Origin: Hordeum vulgare subsp. vulgare
Taxonomy: Eukaryota > Streptophyta > Magnoliopsida > Poales > Poaceae
Length of the DNA: 64,000 bases
Assembly: GCF_904849725.1 (NCBI RefSeq)
Contig: NC_058524.1
Location: 352,095,823-352,159,822 of the forward strand
Direction of reading: 5' to 3'
This document shows positions 23,721-35,701 of this stretch, one piece after another (the stretch's first letter is position 1; each line of letters opens with the position of its first letter). The notes beneath the pieces were generated by a model that saw nothing but the letters and a program-made list of their open reading frames with translations, was not told the DNA's origin and did not search any database. A program made the position numbers and the translations under genes.

Positions 23721-24287
23721 CAAAATGGGGCTAGGATTAGCTACTTTTAGCCCGATTCGGGTCGTTCGATCATGATCAGATGGCTTTGATCATGGGGCTA
23801 GGTTAGGTGGGTTGTGGGCTATGTAGAGTGGGCTTGGGCTAAGTAGAGAGAGTGGTTTGCGGCCCGACACACTGTTTTAAAAACTGTGAAAAAGTTCGCT
23901 AATAAACCGATGATGGTGCCGCTATGGTCGACTGTTCGGGTATCAAACGGACTCTGATTGTGATGAAATTTGGCACGCAGCCTACCCGCACTATAATAAA
24001 ATCGCACGCCAACTTTCAACCCAATCCAGGAAAGTTTTATATACACTTTTAAAAATAAAATTTTAGTGGCGCCGCGGGTACGTGCGTGTGTGGTTGGTCT
24101 CAAAACGATCAATGGCAAGAATGGAGAGAACCGGCAACTAATAACGGATGCAAGTTTGAAAACTGCCAACAACAGAGTGCCAATGCAATGAGGATGACGT
24201 GAATGATACAATGATAAATGCGACAACCAAGTAAATCACACGGCGATAATGGGGAACCTTCTGGAGCGTCGGTTCCGGGCTGTTACA

Positions 24288-25601
24288 CCATCACATCACT
24301 TGGAATTGTTAGAGATGTTGAAGTCTTGTGCAAAATAGTAAAATACTCTACTGATTTGCTAGTACTTGGCTCACCACAAGATGATTTTTGTCCCATATTA
24401 TTTGGTATACCCTTCTTGAACAGTGTCAACGCTCAAATATATTGCAAAAGGGAAACTGGTAGTGTTAATTTTGGTGGTATATCTCATGAGTTTTATTTCT
24501 CCAATTTTAGTAAGCAACCCCATGATAAAGAATTGCCTAGTAAAGATGAAGTAAATGGTCTTGCTTTTATTGCCATTCCTCCTACTAGTCCATCAGAACA
24601 ATCATTTCTATACCATGAAAATGACATGCATATGCGTGAAAGAAATGAACTAGACAATATGTTCTTTGAGCAAAAGCCTATCCCGTGTTTGAATTAAAGC
24701 AATTACCTGACACTTTGAAACTTGCTTATCTTGATGAAAAGAAGATATATCCTTTCATTATAAGTGCTAACCTTAGAGATCATGAAGCAGAAAGATTGTT
24801 AGAAACTTTAAGGAAGCACGAGGCTACTATTGGCTATACTCTTGATGATCTTAAGGGAATTAGTCCCACTCTTTGCCAGCACAAGATTACATGGAACCAG
24901 ATGCTAAACCCGTTGTTGATCACCAACGAAGACTAAATCCTAAAATGAAAGAAGTTGAAAGAAATGAAATATTAAAGCTTCTGGAAGCAGGTATAATTTA
25001 TCCCATAGCTGATAGTAGATGGGTAAGTACCGTTCATTGTGTTCCTAAGAAAGGAGATACTACTATTGTTCCTAATGATAAAAATGAACTCATGCCACAA
25101 AGAACTGTAACTAGCTATAGAATGATAATTGATTTTAGAAAATTAAACAAAGCTACTAGAAAAGATAATTATCCTTTACCTTTCATAAACCAAATGCTAG
25201 AAAGATTATCGAAGCACACACATATTTTTCTTTCTAGATGTTTATTTTTGTTTCTCTCAAATATGTGTGTCAAAACCTGATCAAGAGAAAACCACATGTA
25301 CTTGTCCTTTTGGAACTTATGCTTATAGACGTATGCGTTTTGGATTATGCAATGCACCTGCTACCTTTCAAAGATGTATGATTGCTATATTCTCTGATTT
25401 TTGTGACGATATTGTTGACGTCTTCATGGATAAGGTTTCCATTTATGGAACTTATTTTGATGATTTCTTAAGCAACCTTCATCGAGTTTTGTAGAGATGT
25501 GAGCAAACTAACCTTGTCTTGAATTGGGAGAAGTGCCACTATATTGTAAATGAAGGTATTGTCTTGGGTCATAAAATTTCTGAACGAGGTATTGACGTGG
25601 A
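24288..25601 (+). pseudogene. Athila-1 protease end and reverse transcriptase, disrupted
   Basis: The reading resumes with the protease-RT linker (VRDVEVLCKIVKYSTD, FGIPFLNSVNAQI) and enters RT: EILKLLEAGIIYPIADSRWV near 24970, RMIIDFRKLNKATRKDNYP near 25120, YAYRRMRFGLCNAPATFQRC near 25320. A frameshift near 25228 splits RT. The catalytic box, expected as FMDD, reads FMDK at about 25423-25434, losing the second aspartate. There are stops at 24695, 24934 and 25492. The segment ends in GTGGA, the target of the Tat element, and the next codons appear at 47349. This enzyme would copy element RNA into DNA. Confidence 0.85.
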
Positions 25602-26134
25602 TGATGGGGTTATAGTCCCAGGGTAGGGTCATAGGCCTGCCCTATAGGTCCTACCCAAGGACTACCCTTCATAGAGGACAAGGCCCTTAGACAATTCCGA
25701 CTGAACTAAGGACTCCCCCATCATCCAGTCGGTGACGAGCACTCGGAGCGTATTTAATGTATCGACTGGATTCCACTCTGTACATCGTAACCTCCCAGGA
25801 GGGCAACGGTCATACGTTTTCATACATCATTATTAACATTTAAGGCGTACGTTACCTATAACGTAGGCATTTATTCGCCACTATTCCACCCCTGTCCACC
25901 GGTCCATTATGAAGGGCAGCGCACTCTATATAAGCCGCCCTTCCCCACTGGAGCAGGGGTTGGCATTTACTGTAATCCTATATTCCACTCGACAATAAGC
26001 TCCCAAGAGCACTGAGACGTAGGGCTTTTACCTCCACCGTAGAGGGGCCTGAACTCATACATCCTCACCATAGCTAAGGCTCTGCCCATCCTTTCGTACC
26101 CTACACATCTACTGTCAGACTTATACCCACGACA
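25602..26134 (+). repeat. 5' LTR of the Tat-lineage element (533 bp)
   Basis: It starts TGATGGGGTTATAGTCCCAG and ends ATACCCACGACA. It matches 46811-47343 over its whole length. A TATA box is at 25927-25934. Confidence 0.95.
25927..25934 (+). promoter_or_regulatory. TATA box of the Tat-lineage element
   Basis: TATATAAG in the 5' LTR is a strong TATA match. The 3' LTR carries a change here (TATATGAG near 47137). Transcription would start about 30 bp downstream. Confidence 0.65.
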
Positions 26135-26136
26135 AT

Positions 26137-26154
26137 TGGCGCCCACCGTGGGGC
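26137..26154 (+). promoter_or_regulatory. Primer binding site of the Tat-lineage element
   Basis: TGGCGCCCACCGTGGGGC begins two bases after the LTR. This is the form commonly seen in grass Tat-type elements. I have not identified the matching tRNA. Confidence 0.75.
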
Positions 26155-26201
26155 AGGCGTCTAAGCGACTTACGGCGAGTTTGCGACTTCATCTTTTCAT
26201 C

Positions 26202-27020
26202 ATGTCGTCCGGCGGTGATTTTTGCATGGGTCATGAGATCCTCTTCGGCGCACTCTCCTTCATCGTCGAAGATTCGACATGACTTCGGGATGCGCCCCTC
26301 GATGTCGAGGCGCTCCCCAGTCGCGGGGCTACGCACTTCCGTGCCGGTTCCCGCGGCATCCTTCTTCTCCAGCAATCGGCCCCGGTGTCGATCTTCGCCC
26401 CCGTCACGCGCCGCAACAAGCGGTCCCGCTGTCCGCGGCTCCAGCGTTGGGTGCGACACGCCCAGGCGCGGCAGAACGTGTCCTCTCAAGTGGCGGTCCA
26501 CGAGTCGGTTGTGGTCGCGCTGCCGTCCCAGTGCTTGGACTCAGTTCCGACTGAGTTACCTTCTGAGTACTTGGGTCGCGGGCCTGCAGCCGAAGTTCTC
26601 ATGGCCGATTCCCATGAAAGTCCCCTTCGAACTGGTCGAAACGAGCATGAGGTCGGCGAATCATCCGGCGCTCGTCGTCAACACCACCGTTCTGCCAGTC
26701 GACGCACGCGCCAGAGCAACGTCGAGGTGTTCCGCACACCCGTCCTCAACCTGGCTGCCACTGCCAAGATAGCTGATTCCCTCCAACCCACTGATTCAGA
26801 GGCTGGTAGAGGGATCGAGCAGATCCGTGCCCTGTTGCATACGGCGCAGCAGCAGAATTTGGCGGTCTCCGAGTCACACAACAGGATCCACAACAGTTCT
26901 GCTCACGCGAACACGCATCAGTCGGTTTTCAGCCCCGACTCTCATCAGCGACGCGGAGGAGGCAGTCGTTCCAGGAATCCCTAAGATCGTCGCCGTTCAC
27001 GCACCCCTCCGCGGGGTGGG
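26202..27020 (+). pseudogene. Tat element gag, N-terminal part
   Basis: The ATG at 26202 opens a frame that stays in register to the Angela insertion at 27025. It carries in-frame stops TGA at 26280-26282 and TAA at 26982-26984. The readable part is rich in Arg, Ser and Gln, with segments such as NLAATAKIADSLQPTDSEAG and IEQIRALLHTAQQQN that I recognise as the N-terminal region of grass Tat-type Gag. The frame continues in register at 35702 after the nested element and its duplicated CCTTA, so gag was continuous before that insertion. Confidence 0.75.
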
Positions 27021-27025
27021 CCTTA

Positions 27026-28857
27026 TGTTGGAAATATGCCCTAGAGGCAATAATAAATTAGTTATTATTATATTTCTTAGCTCATGATAATCGTTTATTA
27101 TCCATGCTATAATTGTATTGATTGGAAACACAGTGCATGTGTGGATACATAGACAAAACACTGTCCCTAGTAAGCCTCTAGTTGACTAGCTCGTTGATCA
27201 AAGATGGTCAAGGTTTCCTGACCATAGGCAAGTGTTGTCACTTGATAACGGGATCACATCATTAGGAGAATCATGTGATGGACAAGACCCAAACTAATAG
27301 ACGTAGCATGTTGATCGTGTCATTTTGTTGCTAATGTTTTTTGCGTGTCAAGTATTTGTTCCTATGACCATTAGACCATATAAATCACTGACACCGGAGG
27401 AATGCTTTGTGTGTATCAAATGCCGCAACGTAACTGGGTGACTATGAAGATGCTCTACACGTATCTCCAAAGGTGTTCGTTGAGTTAGTATGGATCGAGA
27501 CTGGGATTTGTCACTCCGTGTGACGGAGAGGTATCTCGGGGCCCACTCGGTAATACAACATCACACACAAGCCTTGCAAGCAATGTGACTTAGTGTAAGT
27601 TGCGGGATCTTGTATTCCGGGACGAGTAAAGAGACTTGCGGGTAAACAAGATTGAAATAGGTATGCGGATACTGACGATCGAATCTCGGGCAAGTAACAT
27701 ACCGAAGGACAAAGGGAATAACATACGGGATTATATGAATCCTTGTCACTGAGGTTCAACCGATAAAGATTTTCGGAATATGTAGGATCCAATATGGGCA
27801 TCCAGGTCCTGCTATTGGATATTGACCGAGGAGTCCCTCGGGTCATGTCTACATAGTTCTCGAACCCGCAGGGTCTGCACACTTAAGGTTCGACGTTGTT
27901 TTATGCGTATTTGAGTTATATGGTTGGTTACCGAATGTTGTTGGGAGTCCCGGATGAGATCGCGGACGTCACGAGGGTTTCGGGAATGGTCCCGAAACGA
28001 AGATTGATATATAGGATGACCTCATTTGGTTACCGGAAAGTTTTCGGGCATTACCGGAAAAGTTTCGGGCTCATGGGTAGTGTACCGGGAGTGCCGGGAG
28101 GGGTGACGGGGACCATCGAGAGGGGTGTCACGCCCCAAGGGGTCTCATGGGCTATGGGAAGACATAAAACAGCCCCTAGTGGGCTGTAATAAGTTCCCAC
28201 TAAGGCCCATAAGGTTTGAGAAGGGAAAAACACAAGGTGGAAAGAGTTTCCAAGTGGGAAGGTGGAATCCTACTCCAAGTAGGATTGGAGTAGGACTCCT
28301 CCACCTCAAATTTCGGCCAAACCATGAGGGTTTGAGGCTGCCTCCTCCCCTCCCTCCCTCCTATATATACTGAGGTATTAGGGCTGATTTGACACAACTT
28401 TTGCCATGGCAGCCCGACAACATACCTCCACGGTTTTACCTCTAGATCGCGTTTCTGCGGAGCTCGGGCGGAGCCTTGCTGAGATTAGATCACCACCAAC
28501 ATCCGGAGCGCCGTCACGCAGCCGGAGAACTTATCTACCTCTCCGTCTCTCTTGCTGGATCAAGAAGGTCGAGATCATCGTCGAGCTGTACGTGTGCTGA
28601 ACGCGGAGGTGCCGTCCGTTCGGCACTAGATCGGAGCGGATCGTGGGACGGATCGCGGGACGGTTCGTGGGATGGTTCGCGGGGCGGATCGAGGGACGTG
28701 AGGACGTTCCACTACATCAACCGCGTTTCTTAACACTTCTGCTGTGCGATCTACAAGGGTACGTTGATCGTAAATCCCCTCTCGTAGATGGACATCACCA
28801 TGATAGGTCTTCATGCGCGTAGGAAAATCTTTGTTTCCCATGCGACATTCCCCAACA
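27026..28857 (+). repeat. 5' LTR of Angela copy 2 (1832 bp)
   Basis: It begins TGTTGGAAATATGCC and ends ATTCCCCAACA. A TATA box lies at 28362-28369 and the 12-bp minisatellite near 28635. Apparent proteins in either strand are shared by all the LTR copies in this window and are not genes. Confidence 0.95.
28362..28369 (+). promoter_or_regulatory. TATA box of Angela copy 2
   Basis: TATATATA lies after a CT-rich tract (TCCCCTCCCTCCCTCC). The same position in the copy 1 LTR is 2304-2312, and it is altered to TATATATC in the 3' LTR at 35201. Confidence 0.6.
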
Positions 28858-28858
28858 G

Positions 28859-28871
28859 TGGCATCATGAGC
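28859..28871 (+). promoter_or_regulatory. Primer binding site of Angela copy 2 (initiator tRNA-Met type)
   Basis: TGGCATCATGAGC matches the usual Copia site TGGTATCAGAGC with one substitution and one inserted base. It starts two bases after the LTR. Confidence 0.7.
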
Positions 28872-30060
28872 TAGGTTCATGCGTAGATGTCTTCTCGAGT
28901 ATAACACAAAAGTTTTTTGTGGGCGGTGATGTGCGTTTTGCTGCCCTCCTTAATCTTTTCTTGATTCCGCGGTATTGTTGGATCGAAGCGGCTCGGACCG
29001 ACATTACTCGTACGCTTACGAGAGACTGGTTTCATCGCTACGAGTAACTCCGTTGCTCAAAGATGACCGGCGAGTGTCGGTTTCTCCAACTTTAGTTGAA
29101 TCGGATTTGACCGAGAAGGTCCTTGGATGAGGTTAAATAGCAATTCATATATCTCCGTTGTGGTGTTTGCGTAAGTAAGATGCGATCCTACTAGATACCC
29201 ATGGTCACCACGTAAAACATGCAACAACAATTAGAGGACGTCTAACTTGTTTTTGCAGGGTATGCTTGTGATGTGATATGGCCAACGATGTGATGTGATA
29301 TATTGGATGTATGAGATGATCATGTTGTTATAGTTAATATCGACTTGCACGTCGATGGTACGACAACCGGCAGGAGCCATAGGGTTGTCTTTAGACTAAC
29401 GTTTGTGCTTGCAGATGCGTTTACTATATTGTTAGGACATAGATTTAGTAGTAATAGCATGAGTAGCACGACAACCCCGATGGCGACACGTTGATGGAGA
29501 TCATGATGATGGAGATCATGATGATGGAGATCATGGTGTGACGCCGGTGACAAGAAGATCGTGTCGGTGCTTTGGTGATGGAGATCAAGAAGCACATGAT
29601 GATGGCCATATCATGTCACTTATGAATTGCATGTGATGTTAATCCTTTATGCACCTTATCGTGCTTAGAACGACGGTAGCATTATGAGGTGATCTCTCAC
29701 TAAAATTTCAAGATGAAATTGTGTTCTCCCCGACTGTGCACCGTTGCGACAGTTCTTCGTTTTGAGACACCACGTGATGATCGGGTGTGATAGACTCAAC
29801 ATTCACATACAACGGGTGCAAAACAGTTGCACACGCGGAACACTCGGGTTAAGCTTGACGAGCCTAGCATGTGCAGACATGGCCTCGGAACACATGAGAC
29901 CGAAAGGTCGAGCATGAATCGTATAGTTGATATGATTAGCATAGAGATGCTTACCACTGAAACTATTCACGACTCACGTGATGATCGGACTTGAGATAGT
30001 GGATTTGGATCATGTACCACTCAAATGACTAGAGAGATGTACTTTTTGAGTGGGAGTTCT
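28872..30060 (+). other. 5' leader of Angela copy 2
   Basis: This 1.2-kb untranslated leader lies between the primer site and the first recognisable gag sequence. It contains a 15-bp minisatellite (29493-29540, unit GATGGAGATCATGAT, about three copies). I see no gene in it. Confidence 0.55.
29493..29540 (+). repeat. 15-bp minisatellite in the Angela leader
   Basis: GATGGAGATCATGAT is repeated head to tail about three times. It also creates the His/Asp-rich minus-strand frame around 29320-29595, which is not a gene. Confidence 0.8.
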
Positions 30061-30099
30061 TAAGTAATATGATTAATTGAACTAATTGTCATGAACATA

Positions 30100-33000
30100 G
30101 TCTAATGGTCTTTGCGAATTACGATGTAGCTTGCGCTATAGCTCTACTGTTTTTATATGTTCCTAGAGAAAATTTAGTTGAAAGTTGATAGTAGCAAACT
30201 TTGCAGACTGAGTCTGTAAAACCGTGGATTGTCCTCGTTGCTGCGCAGAAGGCTTATGTCCTTAATGCACCACTCGGTGTGCTGCACCTCGAGAGTCGTC
30301 TGTAGATGTTGTGAACATCCTACATACACGTTTCTGATGACTACATGATAGTTCAGTGCAAAATACTTAATGGCTTAGAAGCAAGGCGCCGAAGACGTTT
30401 TGAAACGTCACGGAACATAAGAGATGTTCTAAAGAGATGAAATTGTGATTTCATGCTTGTGCCCTTGTTAAGAGGTATGAGACCTCCGACAAGATTCTTT
30501 GTCCACGAAGTAAAGGAGAAAATCTCAATCGTTGAGCGTGTTCTCAGATTATCTGAGTACAACAATCGCTTGAATCAAGTGGGAGTTGATCTTCCAGATA
30601 AGATAGTGATGGTTCTCCAAAGTCACTGCCACCAAGCTGTGAGAGCTTCGTGATGAACTATAACATATCAAGGATAGATACAATGATCCTTGAGCGATTC
30701 GCGATGTTTGACACTGCGAAAGTAGAAATCAAGAAAGAGCATCAATAGTTGATGTTTAGTAAAACCACTAAGTTTCGATAAAGGCAAGGGCTAGAAGGGA
30801 TACTTCGTGAAACGGCAAAGCAGTTGCTGCAATAAATGAAGAGACCCCAGATTAAACCCAAGCCCGGGACTAAGTGCTTCTGTTATGAGGGGAACAGTCA
30901 CTGAGGCGGAGAAACTCTAGATACTTGGTAGATAAGAAGGCTGGCAAAAGTCGAAAGAAGTATATTTGATATACATGATGTTGATGTGTACTTTACTAGT
31001 ACTCCTAGTAGCACGAGGGTATTGGATACCGGTTCGGTTGCTAAGAGATTAGTAACACGAAATGAAAGCTACGGCATAAACGGAGACTAGCTAAAGGCGA
31101 GGTGACGATACGTGTTGGAAGTGTTTCCAAGATTGATATGATCAAACGTCGCATACTCCCTCTACCATCGGGATTGGTGTTAAACCTAAATAATTGTTAT
31201 TTGGTGCTTTCGTTAAGCATGAACATGATTGGATCATGTTTATTGCAATATGATTATTCATTTAAAGAGAATAATTGTTACTCTATTTGCTTGAATAATC
31301 ACCTTCAATGGTTTATTGAATCTCGATCGTAGTGTTACACATGTTCATGATATTGGTGCCAAAAGATACGAGGTAATGATGATAGTACCACTTACTTGTG
31401 GCACTGCCGCTTGAGTCATGTTGGTATAAATTGCATGAAGAGGTTCCATGCTGATGGATCTTTATACTCACAAGATTTTGAATCACTATTGACATGCAAA
31501 TCATATCACATGAGCAAGGCCTTGTTTTCATTGAGATGAAACAAGATAGTAACTTGTTGGAAGTGATACATTTTGATGTATGCAGTCCAATGGGTGCTGA
31601 GGCACGCAGTGGATATCATTATGTTCTTACTTCAATGACGATTTGAGTAGATACAAGAGTATTTACTTAATGAATCACAAGTCTGAAAATATTGAAAAGT
31701 TCAATTCTGTTTTGGAGTGAAGTTCATCGTAACGAGAGGATAAACGGTCTACGATATGATCATAGAAATGAATATCTGAATTACGAGTTTTGGTACGCAG
31801 TTAAGACAATGTGGAAATTGTTTCGCAGTTCATGCCACCTGGAACATCATAGTGTGATGATGTGTCTGAACGTCATAGCCACACACTATTTGGTATGGTG
31901 CATGCTATGATGTCTCTTATCGAATTACCACTATCGTTTATGGGTTATGCATTAGAGACAACCGCATTCACTTTAAATAGGACACCGCGTATTTCCGTTG
32001 AGATGACACAATATAGACTGAGGTTTAGAGAAATCTAAACTGTCATTTCTTGAAAGTTTGGGGCTTCGACACTTATGTGAAAAAATTTCAGTCTGATAAG
32101 CTCAAACCCAAAGCGGATAAATGCATCTTCATAGGATATCCAAAATAGTTGGATACATCTCCTATCTCAGATCCGAAAGCAAAATGTTTGTTTCTAGAAA
32201 CGGATCCTTTCTCGAGGAAAGGTTTCTGTCGAAAGAATTGAGTGGGAGGGTGGTAGAACTTGATGAGGTTATTGAACCATCACTTCAACCAGTGTGTAGC
32301 AGGGCGCAGGAAGTTGTTCCTGTGGCGCCTACACCAATTGAAGTGAAAGCTGATGATGGTGATCATCGAGCATCGGATCAAGTTACTACAAGCCTCGTAG
32401 GTTGACAAGGTCGCGTACTACTGCAGAGTGGTACGGTAACCCTGTCTTGGAGGTCATGTAGTTGAGCAACAGTAAACCTACGAGTTATGAAGAAAGCAAT
32501 GGTGGGCCCTGATTCCGACAAATGGCTGGAGGCCATGAAATCCGAGAGAGGATCCATGTATGAAAACAAAGTGTAGACTTTGGAAGAACTACTTGATGGT
32601 CATAGGACTATTGAGTAAAGATGGATCTTTAAAAGGAAGACAGACGATGATGGTGATAAGTCACTATTAAGAAAAGCTCGACTTGTCGCAAAGATGTTTC
32701 CGACAAGATCAAATAGTTGACTAGGATGAGACTTTCTCACTCGTAGCGATGCTGAAGGTCTGTTAGAATTAATTTAGTAGTTGCTGCATTATTTTTGAAA
32801 TATTGCACATAGGATGTCAAAACATTGTTTCCTCGACGGTTTCCTTGAGCAAACATTATATGTGATACAACCAGAAGGTTTTGTCGACATTAAAGATACT
32901 AACAAGCATGCAAGCTCCAGCGATCCTTCAATGGACTGGTGCAAGCATCTCGGAGTTGGAATATACACTTTGATGATATGATCAAAGATTTTGGGTTTGT

Positions 33001-33800
33001 ACAAGGTTTATGAGAAACTTGTATTTCCGAAGAAATGAGTGGGAGCACTATAGAATTACTGATAAGTATATGTGGTTGACATATTGTTGATCAGAAGTAA
33101 TGTAGAATTTCTGTGAAGCATAAAAGGTTGTTTGAAAGGAGTTTTTCAAAGGAATACCTAGATTGAGCTACTTGAACGTTGAGCATCAAGATCTATGGAG
33201 ATAGATCAAAACACTTAATAGAAGTTTCAACAAGATGCATGCCTTGACAAGTTTTTGAAGGAATTCGAAATAGATCAGCAAAGAAGGAGTTCTTGACTAT
33301 GTTGTAAGGTGTGAATTTGAGTAAGACTCAAAACCCGACCACGGCAAAATAAAGAGAATAGACGAAGGTCGTCTTCTATGCCTTAGCCGTAGACTCTAAA
33401 GTATGCCATGCTGAGTACCACACCTGATGTGTGCCTTGCAGCAAGTCTGTTAAGAGGTACACAGAGCGATCCAGGATTGAATCACTGATCAGCGGTCAAA
33501 GTTATCCTTAGTAACTAAATAGACTAAGAAATTTTTCTCGATTATGGAGGTGGTTAAAGAGTTCGTCGTAAAGGGTTACGTCGATGCAAGCTTTGGCACT
33601 AATCCGAATGACTATGACTAGTGAAACGGATTCGTATAATAGAGTAGATATATGGAGTATTTCCGAATAGCACATAGTAGCAGCATTTATAAGATGACAT
33701 AAAGATTTGTAAACAACACACGGATCTGAAAGTTTCAGAACCGTTGGCTAAAACCTCTCTCACGAGCAAGACGTGATCAGTCCCCATAACTATATGGGTG
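30100..33800 (+). pseudogene. Angela copy 2 gag-pol, extensively decayed
   Basis: The Copia order can be followed across many frames and stops. Gag-like sequence (IVERVLRLSEYNNRLNQ) lies near 30525. A zinc-knuckle remnant with Cys-x-Cys and His follows near 30875. A protease site Asp-Thr-Gly-Ser is kept at 31025-31036. Integrase remnants run about 31380-32000, then the linker and RT. The RT catalytic box reads Tyr-Val-Val-Asp at 33069-33080. Near 31630 a one-base loss shifts the integrase frame, and the same loss is seen in copy 3 near 62000. Boundaries are approximate. No functional protein is expected, so movement would need enzymes from an intact relative. Confidence 0.8.
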
Positions 33801-33851
33801 TTGGATTCGTTGGAATCACATGGTGATGTGAACTAGATTATTGACTCTAGT

Positions 33852-33864
33852 GCAAGTGGGAGAA
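33852..33864 (+). promoter_or_regulatory. Polypurine tract of Angela copy 2
   Basis: GCAAGTGGGAGAA abuts the 3' LTR and is the expected plus-strand primer. Confidence 0.7.
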
Positions 33865-35696
33865 TGTTGGAAATATGCCCTAGAGGCAATAATAAATTAG
33901 TTATTATTATATTTCTTAGTTCATGACAATCGTTTATTATCCATGCTATAATTGTATTGATTGGAAACACAGTGCATGTGTGGATACATAGACAAAACAC
34001 TGTCCTTAGTAAGCCTCTAGTTGACTAGCTCGTTGATCAAAGATGGTCAAGGTTTCCTGACCATAGGAAAGTGTTTTCACTTGATCACGGGATCACATCA
34101 TTAGGAGAATCATGTGATGGACAAGACCCAAACTAATAGACGTAGCATGTTGATCGTGTCACTTTGTTGCTACAGTTTTCTGCGTGTCAAGTATTTGTTC
34201 CTATGACCATGAGATCATATAACTCACTGACACCGGAGGAATGCTTTGTGTGTATCAAACGTCGCAACGTAACTGGGTGACTATAAAGATGCTCTACAGG
34301 TATCTCCGAAGGTGTTCGTTGAGTTAGTACGGATCGGTACTGGGATTTGTCACTCCGTGTGACGGAGAGGTATCTCGGGGCCCACTCGGTAATACAACAT
34401 CGCACACAAGCCTTGCAAGCAATGTGACTTAGTGTAAGTTGCGGGATCTTGTATTACGGGACGAGTAAAGAGACTTGCCGGTAAACAAGATTGAAATAGG
34501 TATGCGGATACTGACGATCGAATCTCGGGCAAGTAACATACCGAAGGACAAAGGGAATGACATACGAGATTATATGAATCCTTGGCACTGAGGTTCAACC
34601 GATAAAGATCTTCGGAATATGTAGGATCCAATATGGGCATCGAGGACCTTCTATTAGATATTGACCGAGGAGTCCCTCGGGTCATGTCTACATAGTTCTC
34701 GAACCCGCAGGGTCTGCACACTTAAGGTTCGACGTTGTTTTATGCGTATTTGAGTTATATGGTGTGTTACTGAATGTTGTTCAGAGTCCCGGATGAGATC
34801 ACGGACGTCACGAGGGTTTCCGGAATGGTCCCGAAACGAAGATTGATATATAGGATGACCTCATTTGGTTACTGGAAAGTTTTCGTGCATTACCGGAAAA
34901 GTTTCGGGCTCATCGGTAGTGTACCGGGAGTGCCGGGAGGGGTGACGGGGACCATCGAGAGGGGTGTCACGCCCCAAGGGGTCTCATGGGCTATGGGAAG
35001 ACATAAACCAGCCCCTAGTGGGCTGGAATAAGTTCCCACTAAGGTCCATAAGGTTTGAGAAGGGAAAAACACAAGGTGGAAAGAGTTTCCAAGTGGGAAG
35101 GTGGAATCCTACTCCAAGTAGGATTGGAGTAGGACTCCTCCACCTCATATTTCGGCCAAACCTTGAGGGTTTGAGGCTGCCTCCTCCCCTCCCTCCCTCC
35201 TATATATCCTGAGGTATTAGGGCTGATTTGAGACAACTTTTGCCACGGCAGCCCGACCACATACCTCCACGGTTTTACCTCTAGATCGCGTTTCTGCGGA
35301 GCTCGGGCGGAGCCCTGCTGAGATTAGATCACCACCAACCTCCGGAGCGCCGTCACGCTGCCGGAGAACTTATCTACCTCTCCGTCTCTCTTGCTGGATC
35401 AAGAAGGCCGAGATCATCGTCGAGCTGTACGTGTGCTGAACGCGGAGGTGCCGTTCGTTCGACACTAGATCGGAGCGGATCGTGGGATGGATCGCGGGAC
35501 GGTTCGTGGGATGGTTCACGGGGCGGATCGAGGGTCGTGAGGACGTTCCACTACATCAACCGCGTTTCTTAACACTTCTGTTGTGCGATCTACAAGGGTA
35601 CGTAGATCGGAAATCCCCTCTCGTAGATGGACATCACCATGATAGGTCTTCGTGCGCGTAGGAAAATTTTTGTTTACCATGCGACGTTCCCCAACA
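33865..35696 (+). repeat. 3' LTR of Angela copy 2 (1832 bp)
   Basis: It has the same length as the 5' LTR and differs from it only by substitutions. The TATA region reads TATATATC. The target duplication CCTTA follows at 35697-35701. Confidence 0.95.
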
Positions 35697-35701
35697 CCTT
35701 A

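Larger units (their letters stand above)
17806..24287 (-). mobile_element. Long LTR-like insertion (possible solo LTR of a LARD-type element)
   Basis: This 6.5-kb block interrupts the Athila-1 protease gene. On the minus strand it begins TGTAACAGCCCGG (24287) and ends GGGCGTTACA (17806). A TATA-like CTATAAATAG lies on the minus strand at 23711-23720, about 570 bp in, followed by a GC-rich leader. That is what a long LTR in minus orientation would look like. Removing the Helitron leaves about 4.3 kb. CACCA occurs at 17799-17803 and 24286-24290 and could be the target duplication, but using it shifts the ends away from TG...CA. With TG...CA ends the flanks are CCAAA and CCATC, an imperfect match. 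No open frame has a recognisable domain. Confidence 0.5.
27026..35696 (+). mobile_element. Complete Angela/BARE1-like Copia element (copy 2), nested in gag of the Tat element
   Basis: LTRs are 27026-28857 and 33865-35696, both exactly 1832 bp, with TG...CA ends and a perfect 5-bp target duplication CCTTA (27021-27025 and 35697-35701). A tRNA-iMet-type primer site follows the 5' LTR and a purine tract precedes the 3' LTR. The 5.0-kb internal domain is collinear with Copia gag-protease-integrase-RT-RNase H but has no long open frame. By eye the LTRs differ at about 66 sites (3.6%). The element is structurally complete and coding-dead. Its lesions are shared with the other two copies here, so many predate this insertion. 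Confidence 0.97.

Noticed and set aside
23120..23734. GC-rich open frames on both strands
   Set aside because: They lie in the GC-rich leader downstream of a minus-strand TATA box, with overlapping frames in several registers typical of base composition.
29320..29595. His/Asp-rich minus-strand frame
   Set aside because: It is produced by the 15-bp minisatellite in the Angela leader.
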